Source of the DNA: Plectrocnemia conspersa
Lineage: Eukaryota > Arthropoda > Insecta > Trichoptera > Polycentropodidae
NCBI GenBank assembly: GCA_009617715.1
Contig: VTFK01000013.1
Location: 62,001-126,000 of the forward strand
Length of the DNA: 64,000 bases
Direction of reading: 5' to 3'
Under the pieces are notes generated by a model, which saw nothing but the letters and a program-made list of their open reading frames with translations, had not been told where the DNA came from and did not search any database. The translations under genes were made by a program, and so were the position numbers. Shown here one piece after another: positions 46,701 through 57,429 of the stretch (the first letter of the stretch is position 1; each line of letters begins with the position of its first letter).

Positions 46701-47132
46701 ACTTTGTCGTTCCGCTTTTTTTGCGATTCAAAACGGATTGTGCAATACCCGTGAAATGTCACACTGTCGTGGAGTTTCGCCCACGTTTGCAATAACGTTG
46801 TTTGTGTCGCTCTCATTGTTTGCGGTACTTTCTATTATTGCTCTTTTTCTCCAACTGACTGCTTTCAACGTCCGCGTTATGTCAACAATCTGGAATGTGT
46901 GTGCGTATGATATGATTAACGATTCTCGGAATGTGAGCCAGTTTGCTATTATTTGTTCTCTTGATTGATACCGACAGACAATGGGCGTGTATAAGAAATT
47001 CTTCATATACATACACTGGGATATTTCAGTTCATTATGACTCGCTTTGCTTCCCTGAAAGACACTTTCCCATATTTGCTTTCTTATATTGTTGTAAAAAA
47101 TCAAATTAACCCTCTTTTTTCTCTTTTTTCAG

Positions 47133-47189
47133 GTAATTAAAGATCAACTTCAAGTTATACACACTATAGTTTCAGACGAGCATATCTGC
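47133..47189 (+). CDS. candidate 57-nt internal coding exon
   Basis: A long pyrimidine tract ending TTTTTTCAG (47132) with a TTAAC branch-like word upstream forms a strong splice acceptor. TGC followed by GTAAGTATG at 47190 forms a strong donor. The 57 nt between are open in just one frame, VIKDQLQVIHTIVSDEHIC, exactly 19 codons. Both borders are phase 0 on that reading, so it could be skipped or included without a shift. The other two frames have stops. I do not recognise the protein. It is the best evidence of a host gene on the plus strand in this window, but a 57-nt open frame can occur by chance and needs transcript support. Confidence 0.45.
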
Positions 47190-47719
47190 GTAAGTATGCT
47201 TATTATAGTACGAAGCATAGGTAGAGTTCATTCTGATCGATTCGATTAAACTAATCCGTTTAATCTATTCAGAAATCATAGTCAGTATGCAGCATTCAAC
47301 AAACGCATCCCATTGGTATTGCACTCAAATGAACCTGTTTCTGCAATTTTTTAACAATATGTTGCACTGCGTGTAATGATATTTGGCTCTCCATACGTTG
47401 TTTAATAGACGAGTACACAAACACAAATTAATTTTATTTTTTTAATAACAAGTTATTAAAAATTCGGGAACGGCCGGTCGTAAAATGCATTTTTTCATAT
47501 AATTTCGCAGAAAGTCCCATAACTCATAAAAAACCAAAGAATTACTGCTCTTACGTTTTAAACAGTGTGTTGATTATTCGACAACAAGAAAAAATCGTTT
47601 GGTAATAAAAACCCGAGATGCTGAGATGTTATTATTTAAATAATGCTACTGAATCAGGTGGTCCAAAACTTTTGCACAGCACCTTATATATATTTTGAGC
47701 TGATATGAAATAAAAACAT
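47190..47719. other. AT-rich stretch with possible mariner end
   Basis: GGTGGTCCAAAACTTTTGC near 47659 resembles a mariner terminal repeat beside the relic that follows. No gene. Confidence 0.4.
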
Positions 47720-48285
47720 TTTTTTTTAATTTTTTCCATTGATTTAATCAATTACATAATTTCCATCGGTTCTTATAACATTCTCCCACCTTTCTAAAAC
47801 TTTAAAACATTGATTTTGATGCAAAAAATGCATTAAGGAATGTTTTTATCTGCTCTATTGCATCAAATTTTTTGCAGTGATCTGAATAAATGATCATCGG
47901 AAAGAGCAAGGTCTGGAGAATTTGGCGGATGCTTGATAACATTTAGCTTATGTTGGATCATCATCGCCACGTGTGGTCGTGCGTTATCGTGATGAAATAG
48001 TACCAATTCTGGTCTATATTTTTTAAAGGCGATGTTTAATTTGGTCAATTATTGACAATGTCGTTCCGCTGTAATTGTTTGATTACGTTCTAAAACTTCG
48101 AAATACATTTGCAATCTCACCAAACACGAAGCATTACTTTTTTATGGATTAATGGGGCTTGTCCATGTATACTCCAATGTATTTTCCGTGTTACGGTATT
48201 GTACACTACCCATTTCTTATCTCTAGTCACCAATCAGTGCAAAAAAGGGTCGTGCTTTTGTCTCACAATTGATGACATTTTGAAA
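47720..48285 (-). pseudogene. mariner transposase relic, catalytic domain
   Basis: On the minus strand a broken frame reads MSSIVRQKHDPFLH, then TRDKKWVVYNTVTRKIHW (first aspartate, usually GDEKW), then after shifts LFHHDNARPHVAMM (second aspartate), then HPPNSPDLALSDDHLFRSLQ (third aspartate), and a worn C-terminus. All three catalytic aspartates are identifiable, but stops and shifts interrupt the rest, and the N-terminal DNA-binding region is missing. The longest intact piece is 47863-48048. It is the same lineage as 45352-45912, in opposite orientation. Confidence 0.85.
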
Positions 48286-48339
48286 TAATATAAGGGCTCA
48301 CTGCTGTACGCTGGCTAGAGCAAAACTGAATATAAATAG

Positions 48340-49775
48340 AGCGGAAGTATCCTTTATACAAAAGGACAATTTGAAATCAGATGTTATCATCAGTTCCGAG
48401 AAAAAAAATCATACAAAAACGTTAAAACTTTTGCATTAACCCAAAATGTAACAATTATATTTCGATATACTATACAATGCTCAGACAAAGTATGCATCAG
48501 TTTTATTTATAGCTTACAATGCTACATTTCATGTATACTTTCCCTTGATAATGTATGCCTTAACTAGTGAATGCGTGAACTCTCCAACGTGAGAACAAGA
48601 TTTGATAGACGAGCGTGTTTGGCAACCAACTTAATCGCGAGCCAATAATCATAATAATAAATTAGCGTTAGATAGGTTAGGTGCGAGCGAGAGATAGCGA
48701 GCAAGCCTTTGTCGGAACAACTCTCTAAATTGTCAAAAAGCTTTACCTTACATAAATGGCTTAAAATACCTATTAAATATATAAATTATTTAATTTTGAG
48801 TACTTTGCCAAAAACATTATTCATAAATTATTTTGTGTGTACTGACAATACATTGAATAGTTGCTGTATGTATTTTGAAATGTATCTGTAACATATACAA
48901 AACATAATTGTAAAATGATATTATAAAAATTAGAATAAATATTTTTGCTGGGAAAAAAAATTTTTAGATAAGGGGACGAATCATTTATTTTTAATTTTCG
49001 TAGTGAATATTCCTGCCGTTGAGAACACTCGCTCGCTTTCCGTTGATGTTGGTTTAATTGTGAGCATAGATTTCTATAATATATTTATTTATTAAATTCG
49101 TCCTTCGATTGATTGCAAAATTTCAAATACTTTATTTCATTATTATTTTTAATCAGAGAAATATTCTGGTGGTTTATTAAATTCTTAACGTCATATATTA
49201 ATGCAATCGTCATCAGTGGTATCTTTATTAATTATTTCAGTATCCGATTCCTAACTATTTGTAATAAAAAAACGTAAAAACAAAACATTTTTTGGGACCA
49301 AATACTACTATTACTTTTTTATATCTTCATTTCTAGTGATAATTCCAGAAATTTTATTTAGTAATTTTTTTGCGCTACACTATTTTCAGCGAAATAACTG
49401 TTGTTAACGGCATCCACAAATATCAATTCACTAAACCCTACAATATGTTTTGTATAGTAATTTTTTTCTTGAGATTTTGTTTTATATATTTTACTTTTGT
49501 ATGGTCTAAATTAAAACTCAAAAAAGGTTGCGGGAAACACTGAAAAAATTCAAACGTTAAAATGTAATAATGTTAAATGAAAAGAGAAGATAATATGCAA
49601 CCTTGTCGAACACTATTTGGTAGCCTATTTTTTTTTCTTGTTTATGTATTTAGTAGTAAATAACTCTTAAATTTTTGGGTGCATTTTTCATACACACAGA
49701 TGTAGATTTTTATCCATGGTACTCTTTGGTGTCTGATTGGCGTAGTCGACTGATTCTGACCGAATGTTTGTGGCC
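48340..49775. other. AT-rich non-coding stretch
   Basis: No gene. GCTAAAGGGTTAA near 49778-49790 may be a lone piggyBac-type right end. Confidence 0.45.
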
Positions 49776-50560
49776 GCTAAAGGGTTAAAGCGAGCAGCGC
49801 CCCCACACCCTCAACCGCATTGCGAAACCCCGGCGGGAGGGACTGCGCCGCGCTGATCTCATGCTAAATTGCATTATTGCGACGGTGACGCAAGTTGTAG
49901 AGCCTTTCTCGATCGCTGCACCGAATTGCGCAGCGGCCTACTTTTGACACGGCTCCGGCCATCAACGTTCACTCCGCTGCAGCGACGTTGAAATTTCGAT
50001 AAGCCATATTTGAAAATGTCTTTGATCTACAGATCGACGGTTTAGTCAGCGCAGCCTCGAATCCCGGAACTGAACGGATTGTTTTTCGACTACACGTGGA
50101 GCCAAAGTGGCGAAACGGCCATAGCGGTTCCCACGAAACCGTTCATTGATGAATCCCGACACAATAGGCGGGTGGGCGGAAGTGCAGCGCGCACACCTTC
50201 TCTGTGTGTGTGTGTGTGTGTCGTCACTGTGGGTAGATTTTTCTAGCGCGTGGGCCGATTCACAGGCCGACAATGGACATCCGCCGAACGTAAACACAGC
50301 GTGTTGCAATTTTCGCGAAGGACGCCATCGCGGGAAAGCGTCACCGCGAAGGTGGTGATGCGGTTGCGCAAAAGCGGAGCGCAGGTGACGCCTGCGATAA
50401 TTGAAAGGCAAACAATGGTACTACGCTGTGGTAGTATAGTAGCACATCGATTAGCTTTTACGGCATCATACTATCGATCGTAATCGAATGTGACTGTGGT
50501 TTTCCTCTGAGTCTGCCTGTAATGTCGTTGGAATGGCGTCACATCCTGTGCTGTATACCA
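49776..50560. promoter_or_regulatory. CpG-rich island 5
   Basis: Dense CpG. A (TG)n microsatellite lies at 50203-50221. The minus-strand frame of 121 codons (50046-50411) and overlapping plus-strand frames show no domain and are typical of chance in GC-rich DNA. Candidate promoter or 5' exon region. Confidence 0.3.
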
Positions 50561-51114
50561 ATCGCACGTACATACGGAAGTCGGTAACTCATAGTTAATG
50601 AGAACCATTTTAGCCGTGCAGCGCGAAAATTTTCATTTCAATGCATTTATAATTACAGACCAGTAAGCGTTGCTTTCAGCACCTGCAAAATTATATTACA
50701 TAAATATATTGTTAATCATGTATGCTTCTTGAAGAGCAACATGATTTGTGTCAATCTCGATCCACTGTCACTAATATAATGATTTCTTATGCATTTGTTT
50801 TGAAATTATTGGGCTTTGATGTACACGTGTAGGTAATATACACAGATATTGATTAGGCGTTTGCTAAAGTCAGTCACAATTTATAAAAAATATATATTCA
50901 ATTTCAATTTTTCTGAAAGTCTCACGTAGTTGTTTTTAAATTACTTGACCGATATATATCAATTCGTTAAATATGACAACTTATTTTCAGAACGATACTG
51001 GAGTACCTATATAATTTATTATGATTATTGTGCAAAAAGTCTGAGTCATATAAAATTTGCGTATTATTGTATATACATATATGATGTAACTGTCAGTCGT
51101 CTTCGAAGATCTGG
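50561..51114. other. AT-rich non-coding stretch
   Basis: ACTTATTTTCAG near 50980-50991 is an acceptor-like word without a paired donor. Nothing else. Confidence 0.45.
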
Positions 51115-51800
51115 TTGAACTCTGGCACGATCTTATTGCTTTTGACTTCTTATAAGGGATAATTGTTTTTGCGCCCTCCTATTGACCAAAATTCGGTTTG
51201 AATACAATTTGACCACTACTCTCATATCAGAAGTCTGTACAAAATAATAAATATATGTCAATTGATTCACGATACGAATTTAATGCTCTTAAAATATATA
51301 GTCTTTACAGTAATTTAATTTATTTAACCCTTTGGACGCATTAATCAAAAATAATATTTAATTGCTTTTTTTTATTTTTGAAATTGCAAATTTTACCTTG
51401 ATACTGTGTTTAAATGTTCTGATTTTTTAATTTTTATTTATTAAAAATGATATTTTATGTTTATTCACAAAAAAAAGTTTTTTCTTGAAAAACATTTTTT
51501 TAATGAGTTTTGCATAAAGAGATAAAATTGGGCGACTTTAGTCGATTTCCGCGTTCAAAGGGTTAAAGAAAATATATACGTAAATTGTTTCCAAAATCCA
51601 TCGGTGGATTAATAGATATTACGACGAATTTTAATAATTTAATAATGCCAGGTAAAATGGTTAGGAATTACTAAATCTTTTTGTCGTAATATATTGTAGT
51701 AACTAATGAAATAAAATACTGGAAATTTTATCATCAAGTATATTGGGCATGACATAGATGCCTTTGGAGTTATAAAGGTTAATGATTTTGGGTATCGTGA
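51115..51800. mobile_element. foldback family copy interrupted by a TTAA miniature element
   Basis: Begins with the arm words GATCTTATTGCTTTTGACTT and GGATAATTGTTTTTGCGC and continues with interior sequence matching 32600-32745: AAATAATAAATATATG-CAATTG, then ATTCACGATACG, then CAGTAATTTAATTTATTTAA. After the nested insert it resumes with AGAAAATAT-TACGTA. Later words ACATAGATGCCTTTGGA match the inner arm near 34650 in reverse. Confidence 0.7.
51324..51566. mobile_element. piggyBac-type miniature element, 235 bp
   Basis: Body 51328-51562 with 12-bp inverted ends CCCTTTGGACGC and GCGTTCAAAGGG (one mismatch), flanked by TTAA at 51324-51327 and 51563-51566. No coding capacity. The host copy of the foldback family elsewhere (32706-32745) has a single TTAA at the matching place, which confirms the insertion borders exactly. 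Confidence 0.9.
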
Positions 51801-52045
51801 CGCATTTAAGTTAACCTGTCAGGTTACGATAGTCTTGATTTTAATAATAAATAAATAAAAATGTGCATATATTCCTATAAAACACCTTTACCATGACATA
51901 CCAATCGTTCCGATCGAAGTGTGTCGAGGTCTTAATGCGAAACTGTTCCTGCAACAATGGCGCTAATCAGATCTATTGAGCAATTTGCTAATTATTTCCA
52001 AACTAGCCGTTGTTATCGAGTAATTGAAAGTGGTAAGGGTTGACG
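51801..52045. other. non-coding stretch
   Basis: Nothing supported. Confidence 0.45.
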
Positions 52046-52975
52046 TCGATCCCGACAACTTGTTTACGTCTACTTCTGGCGTCAGTTTATAGAAGCGTTC
52101 TCGTGGAATTTGTAATAATCCAAAAAAATCTATGATGTGCTTGTTTGCGTCTTGCGTCCAACGTGCAGCACAATGCGCATTCCGACACACTCACGCGCGG
52201 TGCAAAGTCTGCAGAAGCATTTTTGTAGCGCTCGCCAATCATCCTAATATTGCAGCTCCTTCCTGTTTTGCGTTTCGCTAACGTTCCCGGAAACGCTCAG
52301 CATTGGCCGCCATGTCGGTGACTCAAATTAGACGCCGCGGTGTCGCTTTCGGCCGAAAACGAAAGTCATTACAAGAGTTAGCAGCAGTTGCATCATCGTC
52401 TGAGGGGAAAAAAACACCATTGAGATTCATTACTGGGCCTTTGAGCGCACACACACGCACACATTTGATGTCAGATAGCGAACGGCGTGTTTATTTGGGT
52501 CTAACCTCGATGGGCATATGTGTGTCAGTCGATTATGGTCTACTGCGCGTTTGCCGTGCGAATCGATAGTAGGAGTGCATTCTCCAGAAGATGAGTAGAG
52601 CTCCCTCTCGTTGTCTATCGATCCGATTTTAGACCTCCAAGGCGGCGGTGTCCCACTTTGCTTTCGCCGCACTGCACATTCCAGCTGTTGTGCACGGTGC
52701 TCGCTCTGTTTGTTTACATGCTCGCCGTGGTTTCGAAACTGTGCCACAGTGGAAGAAATTGCGTCCTCGACCGGTTTGTTCGAAAATCGAACGGATCGAG
52801 TCGCGATCGGAGCGTTTGCAGTAGTGCGAAGTTCAAAGTCAAGTCGGGTAGCCTCGCAGGAGGAGTTGGCAGAACTTCTCTTGGCGGCCCAATTGCAATT
52901 TTGACGTCGGGAATGAAGCAGTGAGGCGTACTCTAGAAGAGCCCATAAGATGATAGTGTACTGAGAGTGACGCAA
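52046..52975. promoter_or_regulatory. CpG-rich island 6 with a possible start codon
   Basis: Over 900 bp, CpG-rich. A plus-strand ATG at 52312 has an ideal context (GCCGCCATGT) and opens a frame starting MSVTQIRRRGVAFGRKRKSL, which looks coding-like for about 40 codons before turning into less convincing sequence. No clear donor ends it. The minus strand has a 181-codon frame (52430-52975) with no domain. The two overlap, so at most one is real. Candidate 5' exon and promoter region. Confidence 0.3.
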
Positions 52976-53460
52976 ATTAATTGTAACAATTAGATATGGT
53001 TTATGTCACGATGAAATGCAGTTTTGTGCAAAACACGTGTGCAACGCTTATGCAACTATCATAGAAACGACCGTGTCATTGTTTACCATCCGCTTTATGT
53101 AGGCTAGGCTAGACGCCGAATGGTACATTAAATTGAACTAGTTCACATATTTAAAAAATAATCTAACCCATGACATATGAGTCATTTCTTATGTAAAATT
53201 GCGCGCTGAATCCGAAAATTTCCGTTCCGGATCAGAACGGAACGAGCACCTGCACCCGATGGTTCCCAGTAATTTTTGTTAAAATTTGTCCCTTGAGTGA
53301 TTTTATGACCCGAACCATTTCCGCTCGCCTTTATTAATTTGCTCCAAAGTTGCCACCATCGGTAAACATATAAATAAGATTTTATTGACAAGGTTTTATT
53401 ACTTTATGACCCATCATTGAAAATGTATTTTTCAACATTTTTTTTTATCAAAAACAGAAG
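52976..53460. other. non-coding stretch
   Basis: Mixed composition, no supported frame or repeat. Confidence 0.45.
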
Positions 53461-53920
53461 TGCACTAGGGCTCTACGAGTCGAACCCTTATGGGTGGACA
53501 CCCAGCTTTTGACGGCCGGATGAGCGGGATCCACCCCCCGTAGTGCTAAATGTTTTATTGGAGTTGCATTAGTATTTCTCCCGAACGCTCGCTCTCGTTG
53601 GCTGGACTGCATTGCTTTGCATTACATGCATTGCGTATCATCCTTGTTACAACATCACCCCCATGCTATTCGAGGGGTGTATATGTTGCCTCAGTTGCAG
53701 CATTGGCCCTCGGTTCTCTAAAGGCCGAGCCCTTTAGCCATGCTTGCGTTTATATGCTATGCTGTGCTCGTCATAAGTAGTGATTCGCGCACTACCTCGG
53801 ATCAGATAAAGATTACTTCCCCTCAAGGGTTTGGGTTTTAATCTGAAGACGCGTCCTTCGCTCTCCCACACTATTCTCGGCGATCTCCAGCGTATGGTCG
53901 ACTGACGCCGTTTATCAAAG
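53461..53920. other. GC-rich block of unknown origin
   Basis: Starts with GCACTAGGGCTCTACGAGTC and has GTAGTGC at 53540, a short inverted pair around 80 bp with internal hairpin GGGTGGACACCC. A 76-codon plus-strand frame (53550-53780) follows, but is cysteine- and leucine-rich without a domain. Its sharp GC edge suggests an inserted relic. Not a tRNA: the T-loop-like word lacks a matching stem. Confidence 0.3.
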
Positions 53921-54104
53921 ACAATGAGGCATCATATATTGTAAACTAAATTCGCGTGTTAAAAATAATTGCAAATCATAAAATTAATTGTGTCTAGTAC
54001 TGTAGGGATAGGGAATGACCTAAAAACACGTGGATAGATCTGTCTCGGTGTCCGTCGGGCATATCTGAAATAAAAATACGGAAATTTATCACAATTAAAT
54101 TCGG

Positions 54105-54437
54105 TTATACCTAGTGTTTCTTCTTGAGAAAAGTGTCAAATCGAGAAGTTTTATGAACCATTATATAAAGTTAAATTTGTACGAATATTTTTAAAAGGTT
54201 TACAACCACTGCCCTTTTTATAACGCTGCGTAAGTAAAGGCGGATTTATGCATAATATGCATACTTCTTGGAAGGTTTTAATAGAGGTCTGGGAATGATC
54301 AAATTTTTTTTATAAATTCACAACACTCGAACTCGCCTTATTTTTGCTCAAGTAATAAAAGACATTTCCAAATGTGTTTGTACCAGATGTTTCTCGGAAG
54401 ATCGAAAGTATTTGAATCACCAACAATTTTTTGCGAT
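54105..54437. repeat. dispersed repeat family A, copy 2
   Basis: Shares with copies at 1261 and 63196 the blocks TTTGTACGAATATTTT, ACAACCACTGC, ACCAGATG and AAAGTATTTGAATCACCAAC, in the same order. It includes an insertion of about 60 bp relative to copy 1. Confidence 0.55.
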
Positions 54438-55865
54438 TTTCAATTACCGGCCGGCGGATTTATCTTTGATTTGGTGATCCAAAACCCCGCTCCACAAGGG
54501 CTAATTTTCTTTTTCGATAATCCAACAAGGTTTTTTAATTGTTTTTATAAAGTAGTAACAGCTGTTATTTACAATTATTGTCTTACGATTATTATTGACA
54601 GTCGAAGGGGCCTTAAAATTGTTGTTAAAACAATTGAAAATATAGATTCTGAGCTAAGCTCGAAATTTCAACGGGCAATTTAAGAAAAATCATATAATCG
54701 AACAAATCAGGCATTGACGTCATTAATTAAATTTAGAATCTCTCACTAGTCAAAAAAAGAGTTACTTCTTCAGTTGTTCATCAAAAACAGAAACATGTAA
54801 AATGAGGATGGAAATTATTCGCAGATTATTTAATGGCTCAACGAATTCTATGACACAAATATACTCATTAGCTGTATAAGTCTATCGTAGACAATTTGTC
54901 TCAATTTTAACTTATCTTGTTAATACTTGACCAAGATATCCAAATTGGGCAGCGAACCATACTTTCATACTTTTTTAACAAAGTGGACCGTTCGTTTTTT
55001 ATTATTATTATTATTAAACGCTGAGAATTTCAAAATAGCAATATAATGCTGTCATTCAGATTCTTACTTAATCTCGAATATGGAATTTCAATTAGATGAA
55101 ATATTAAAATAAGCCAAGGGCGAAAACCGTGGCGCACGGGTCCCAGGGCTTAGGTCCTTTCTCGCTCCTTCACTCAACTTTTATTCCAGGACGTGGCTCA
55201 AAATATGACTTGCCAAAATTTCAAGCAAAGCAGTTTTAATCCGGTTCCAAGTAACGGTGCTATCTTATTTGGCATTTTGTGGATTTATCCGCACCTCGCA
55301 TCTTAACGGTTAAAATTGTTTTAACCTTTGTTAAAAATACTAGCTTACCGGTGCTTCAAGCTCAGTCCAGTAATGTTGCCCCACAAACTCACCCCCTAAC
55401 AATATATTAAAATGTGAATAATATTTTTATGGCCGAATAAGCGTTTTTTTTTATAAGTAATAAAATCCAAGATTTATTTCCCATTTTAAATATAATTAAA
55501 TTTCAAATAATGTTGATTTAAAGAGTTGTTTTTGTAAACCAAAACTTGACACCCCTTTCTCAATTATGAAAAATGATGAAATAAATAGCTCTCGAACTGA
55601 CTGTGTTAACGCAAATATAGTATAGACGTGTGATTTGATATCCATCCAAATTAAATTAATATTTTCATTAATTTGTTTTCATAATTTCGACCTGTCATTT
55701 TCATATGAAAAAAATAATTGAGATGCAGCGCAATTTTTTTGCTGTTTTACATAATGTATTTATCTTGGATCAGGTTGTAGATTCGTGGTTTATGGTGTAA
55801 TAATAAATATGCCGTAGACAAGAGTTCATTGCTGAACCTCGTATTCAATCAGCTTCATATTTTAT
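54438..55865. other. non-coding stretch
   Basis: (ATT)n run at 55001-55015. A plus-strand frame at 54372-54683 overlaps repeat A and is not called. Nothing else. Confidence 0.45.
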
Positions 55866-56640
55866 TTGGAGAATTTGGGTGTCTACACGACCAATGCGCA
55901 ATAGCAGCTTCGCCGTAAACCTTTCGTGGGAAGTGTGCGAATCCGGCTAGTGAAAGTCGCGACATTCCGACTTACGCAATCCGGGCGAAAGTTCCCCAAA
56001 TAAGTCGCGAACTTTGGACATGCCGTATGCGCGAATCTAGCGCAAAACCGAAGCAGTTCTAGCGCAGAGAAACGCTGGCTGTAGAGAGCATACATACTCG
56101 CAGCGAAGGTGATTCGCTCCAAGGCTGTGGCCCATATTCAGGTGCTCGTGTGTGTGCATGTGTCATAAGGTGTAAAAACTGTGCCGCTGCGATTGTACCG
56201 TACACGTATACATAAGTTGCTGTTATCGGCGTCGCGCCGATAGTTGTTATATTGTTTTGTCAGTTTGGAAAGTGTGCGCCGCTGCGACTTTTACCGCTCG
56301 AATGACGCAATTAGTAAAAGTAATTGGCGATATTTGCCGTCACACCGTTAACCATCGCGGTCCATCGGCTGCGACCGCGTCATCCGCGGTGACGCTGCAG
56401 CTACGCTCGCGGTAATCGTGTGCATAATCGCGGTTTTGCACGCTCGCCGTGCACAAATGATACTCAGATGGAGTGACGGTTGTAAAGATGCCAAAACGAT
56501 TATGAATGTTTGCGCTTATGACGGTGGGAATCGTCGGTGAGGCATTCGAGAATGTTAGGAATGTGCCGCCGTGGATAACTAACTGTAAAGTGATCAAAGT
56601 TCGACGTAAATAAACGGTCGATTCGGCTCGAAGTAATACT
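55866..56640. promoter_or_regulatory. CpG-rich island 7
   Basis: Dense CpG with several long runs of mixed sequence. A minus-strand exon candidate lies at 55976-56095. Minus-strand frame 56340-56597 has no domain. Confidence 0.3.
55976..56095 (-). CDS. weak candidate first coding exon on minus strand
   Basis: An ATG at 56095-56093 with A at -3 opens a frame starting MYALYSQRFSALELLRFCAR that runs 40 codons to GATTGC followed by GTAAGT, a consensus donor (55975). The exon would end in phase 0. No domain or signal peptide is recognised. The frame also continues through the donor to 55883. Island location and donor strength are the only support. Confidence 0.25.
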
Positions 56641-56702
56641 ACGATTGAAATCGCTTACTTCGTTTAATTTTCAAAGCGTGGAACTACTATAACATAGCTT
56701 CA

Positions 56703-56728
56703 TAGAAGATCAAAGTCTATGATCTTCT
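56703..56728. repeat. short hairpin, 9-bp arms
   Basis: AGAAGATCA and TGATCTTCT are exact inverted copies around a 7-nt loop, with flanking AAAGATCAAAG repeats. Confidence 0.6.
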
Positions 56729-56894
56729 TTTAACTTAAAACTAATAATGTGATTACTAACCATTATTTTCTCAAAGATCAAAGCATGTGGCAACCACTAT
56801 ATAGCGTTTAAAATGACGTTGTTTATGTTGCTTTCAGTGACAATGGGCTTTTTTACGATTACTTGCTATGTTGGAGATGTTAGATGTATTAGAA

Positions 56895-57020
56895 CAGGGG
56901 TCGGAAAACTAAGCTATTTTAATCCGGCCCGTGAGCTGGGTAATTTAAAAATTAAAAAACAAACTAACTAGGGATTGCAATACCGCGGTAAGCTTCATAA
57001 GATTCCTATGTCGTCTAAAC
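56895..57020 (+). repeat. hAT-type termini
   Basis: CAGGGGTCGGAAAACTAAGC at 56895 closely matches a common hAT end (CAGGGGTCGGCAAACT). About 80 bp on, TAGGGATTGCAATACCGCGG at 56972 resembles a second hAT-type end related to 29630. Neither mate was found. They may be two nested fragments. Confidence 0.45.
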
Positions 57021-57186
57021 TAAGTACATCGTTACACGAAATAGCACTTGTCTCTCTCGGGGATCGGCGTCAGTCCAGGATTTTTAAATAAATAAATTTG
57101 ATTAACCTACATTACCACTTACTTCGTTCCATAATTTTGCTACTTATCTGATTTTTTAATTTTGCGCAGAATTTCTGATCAAAGTA

Positions 57187-57420
57187 TATTTTAACAGAAT
57201 TTTGGTCAATAGGAGGGCGCAAAAACAATTATCACTTCTCAGAAGTAAAAAATTCACGTCAAAAGCAATAAAATCGTGGGGAACGCTCGGTAACGAGCGT
57301 TCCCCACTGCGACGGCGACGGCACGATTTTATTGCTTTTGACGTGGATTTTTGACTTCTGTGAAGGGATAATTGTTTTTTGCGCTCTCCTATTGGGCAAA
57401 ATTCGGTTTAGTTGTGCTTA
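57187..57420. mobile_element. fully palindromic foldback family member
   Basis: Left arm 57187-57275 and right arm 57300-57415 are inverted copies sharing TTTTGCGC, ACAATTATCACTTCTCAGAA, CACGTCAAAAGCAATAAAAT and their complements. A central GC-rich stem GGGGAACGCTC-GGTAAC-GAGCGTTCCCC lies at 57277-57303. The whole can fold into one long hairpin. Two termini of the family are fused head to head around the terminal stem. Confidence 0.8.
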
Positions 57421-57429
57421 ATAAAAATC

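Noticed and set aside
47655..48440. mariner terminal repeats at both ends of the 47.7 kb relic
   Set aside because: AAAACTTTTGCA occurs near 47663 and 48425, but in direct rather than inverted orientation, so it is not a terminal inverted repeat pair.
50046..50411. 121-codon minus-strand open frame
   Set aside because: Histidine- and arginine-rich translation runs across a TG microsatellite. No domain, and chance open frames are expected at this GC level.
52430..52975. 181-codon minus-strand open frame
   Set aside because: It lies in a GC-rich island with open frames in several other registers, has no recognisable domain, and its serine/arginine-rich composition follows local base content.
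53470..53550. possible tRNA gene on the minus strand
   Set aside because: GGGTTCGACTC resembles a B box, but no matching T stem, A box or anticodon arm could be drawn.
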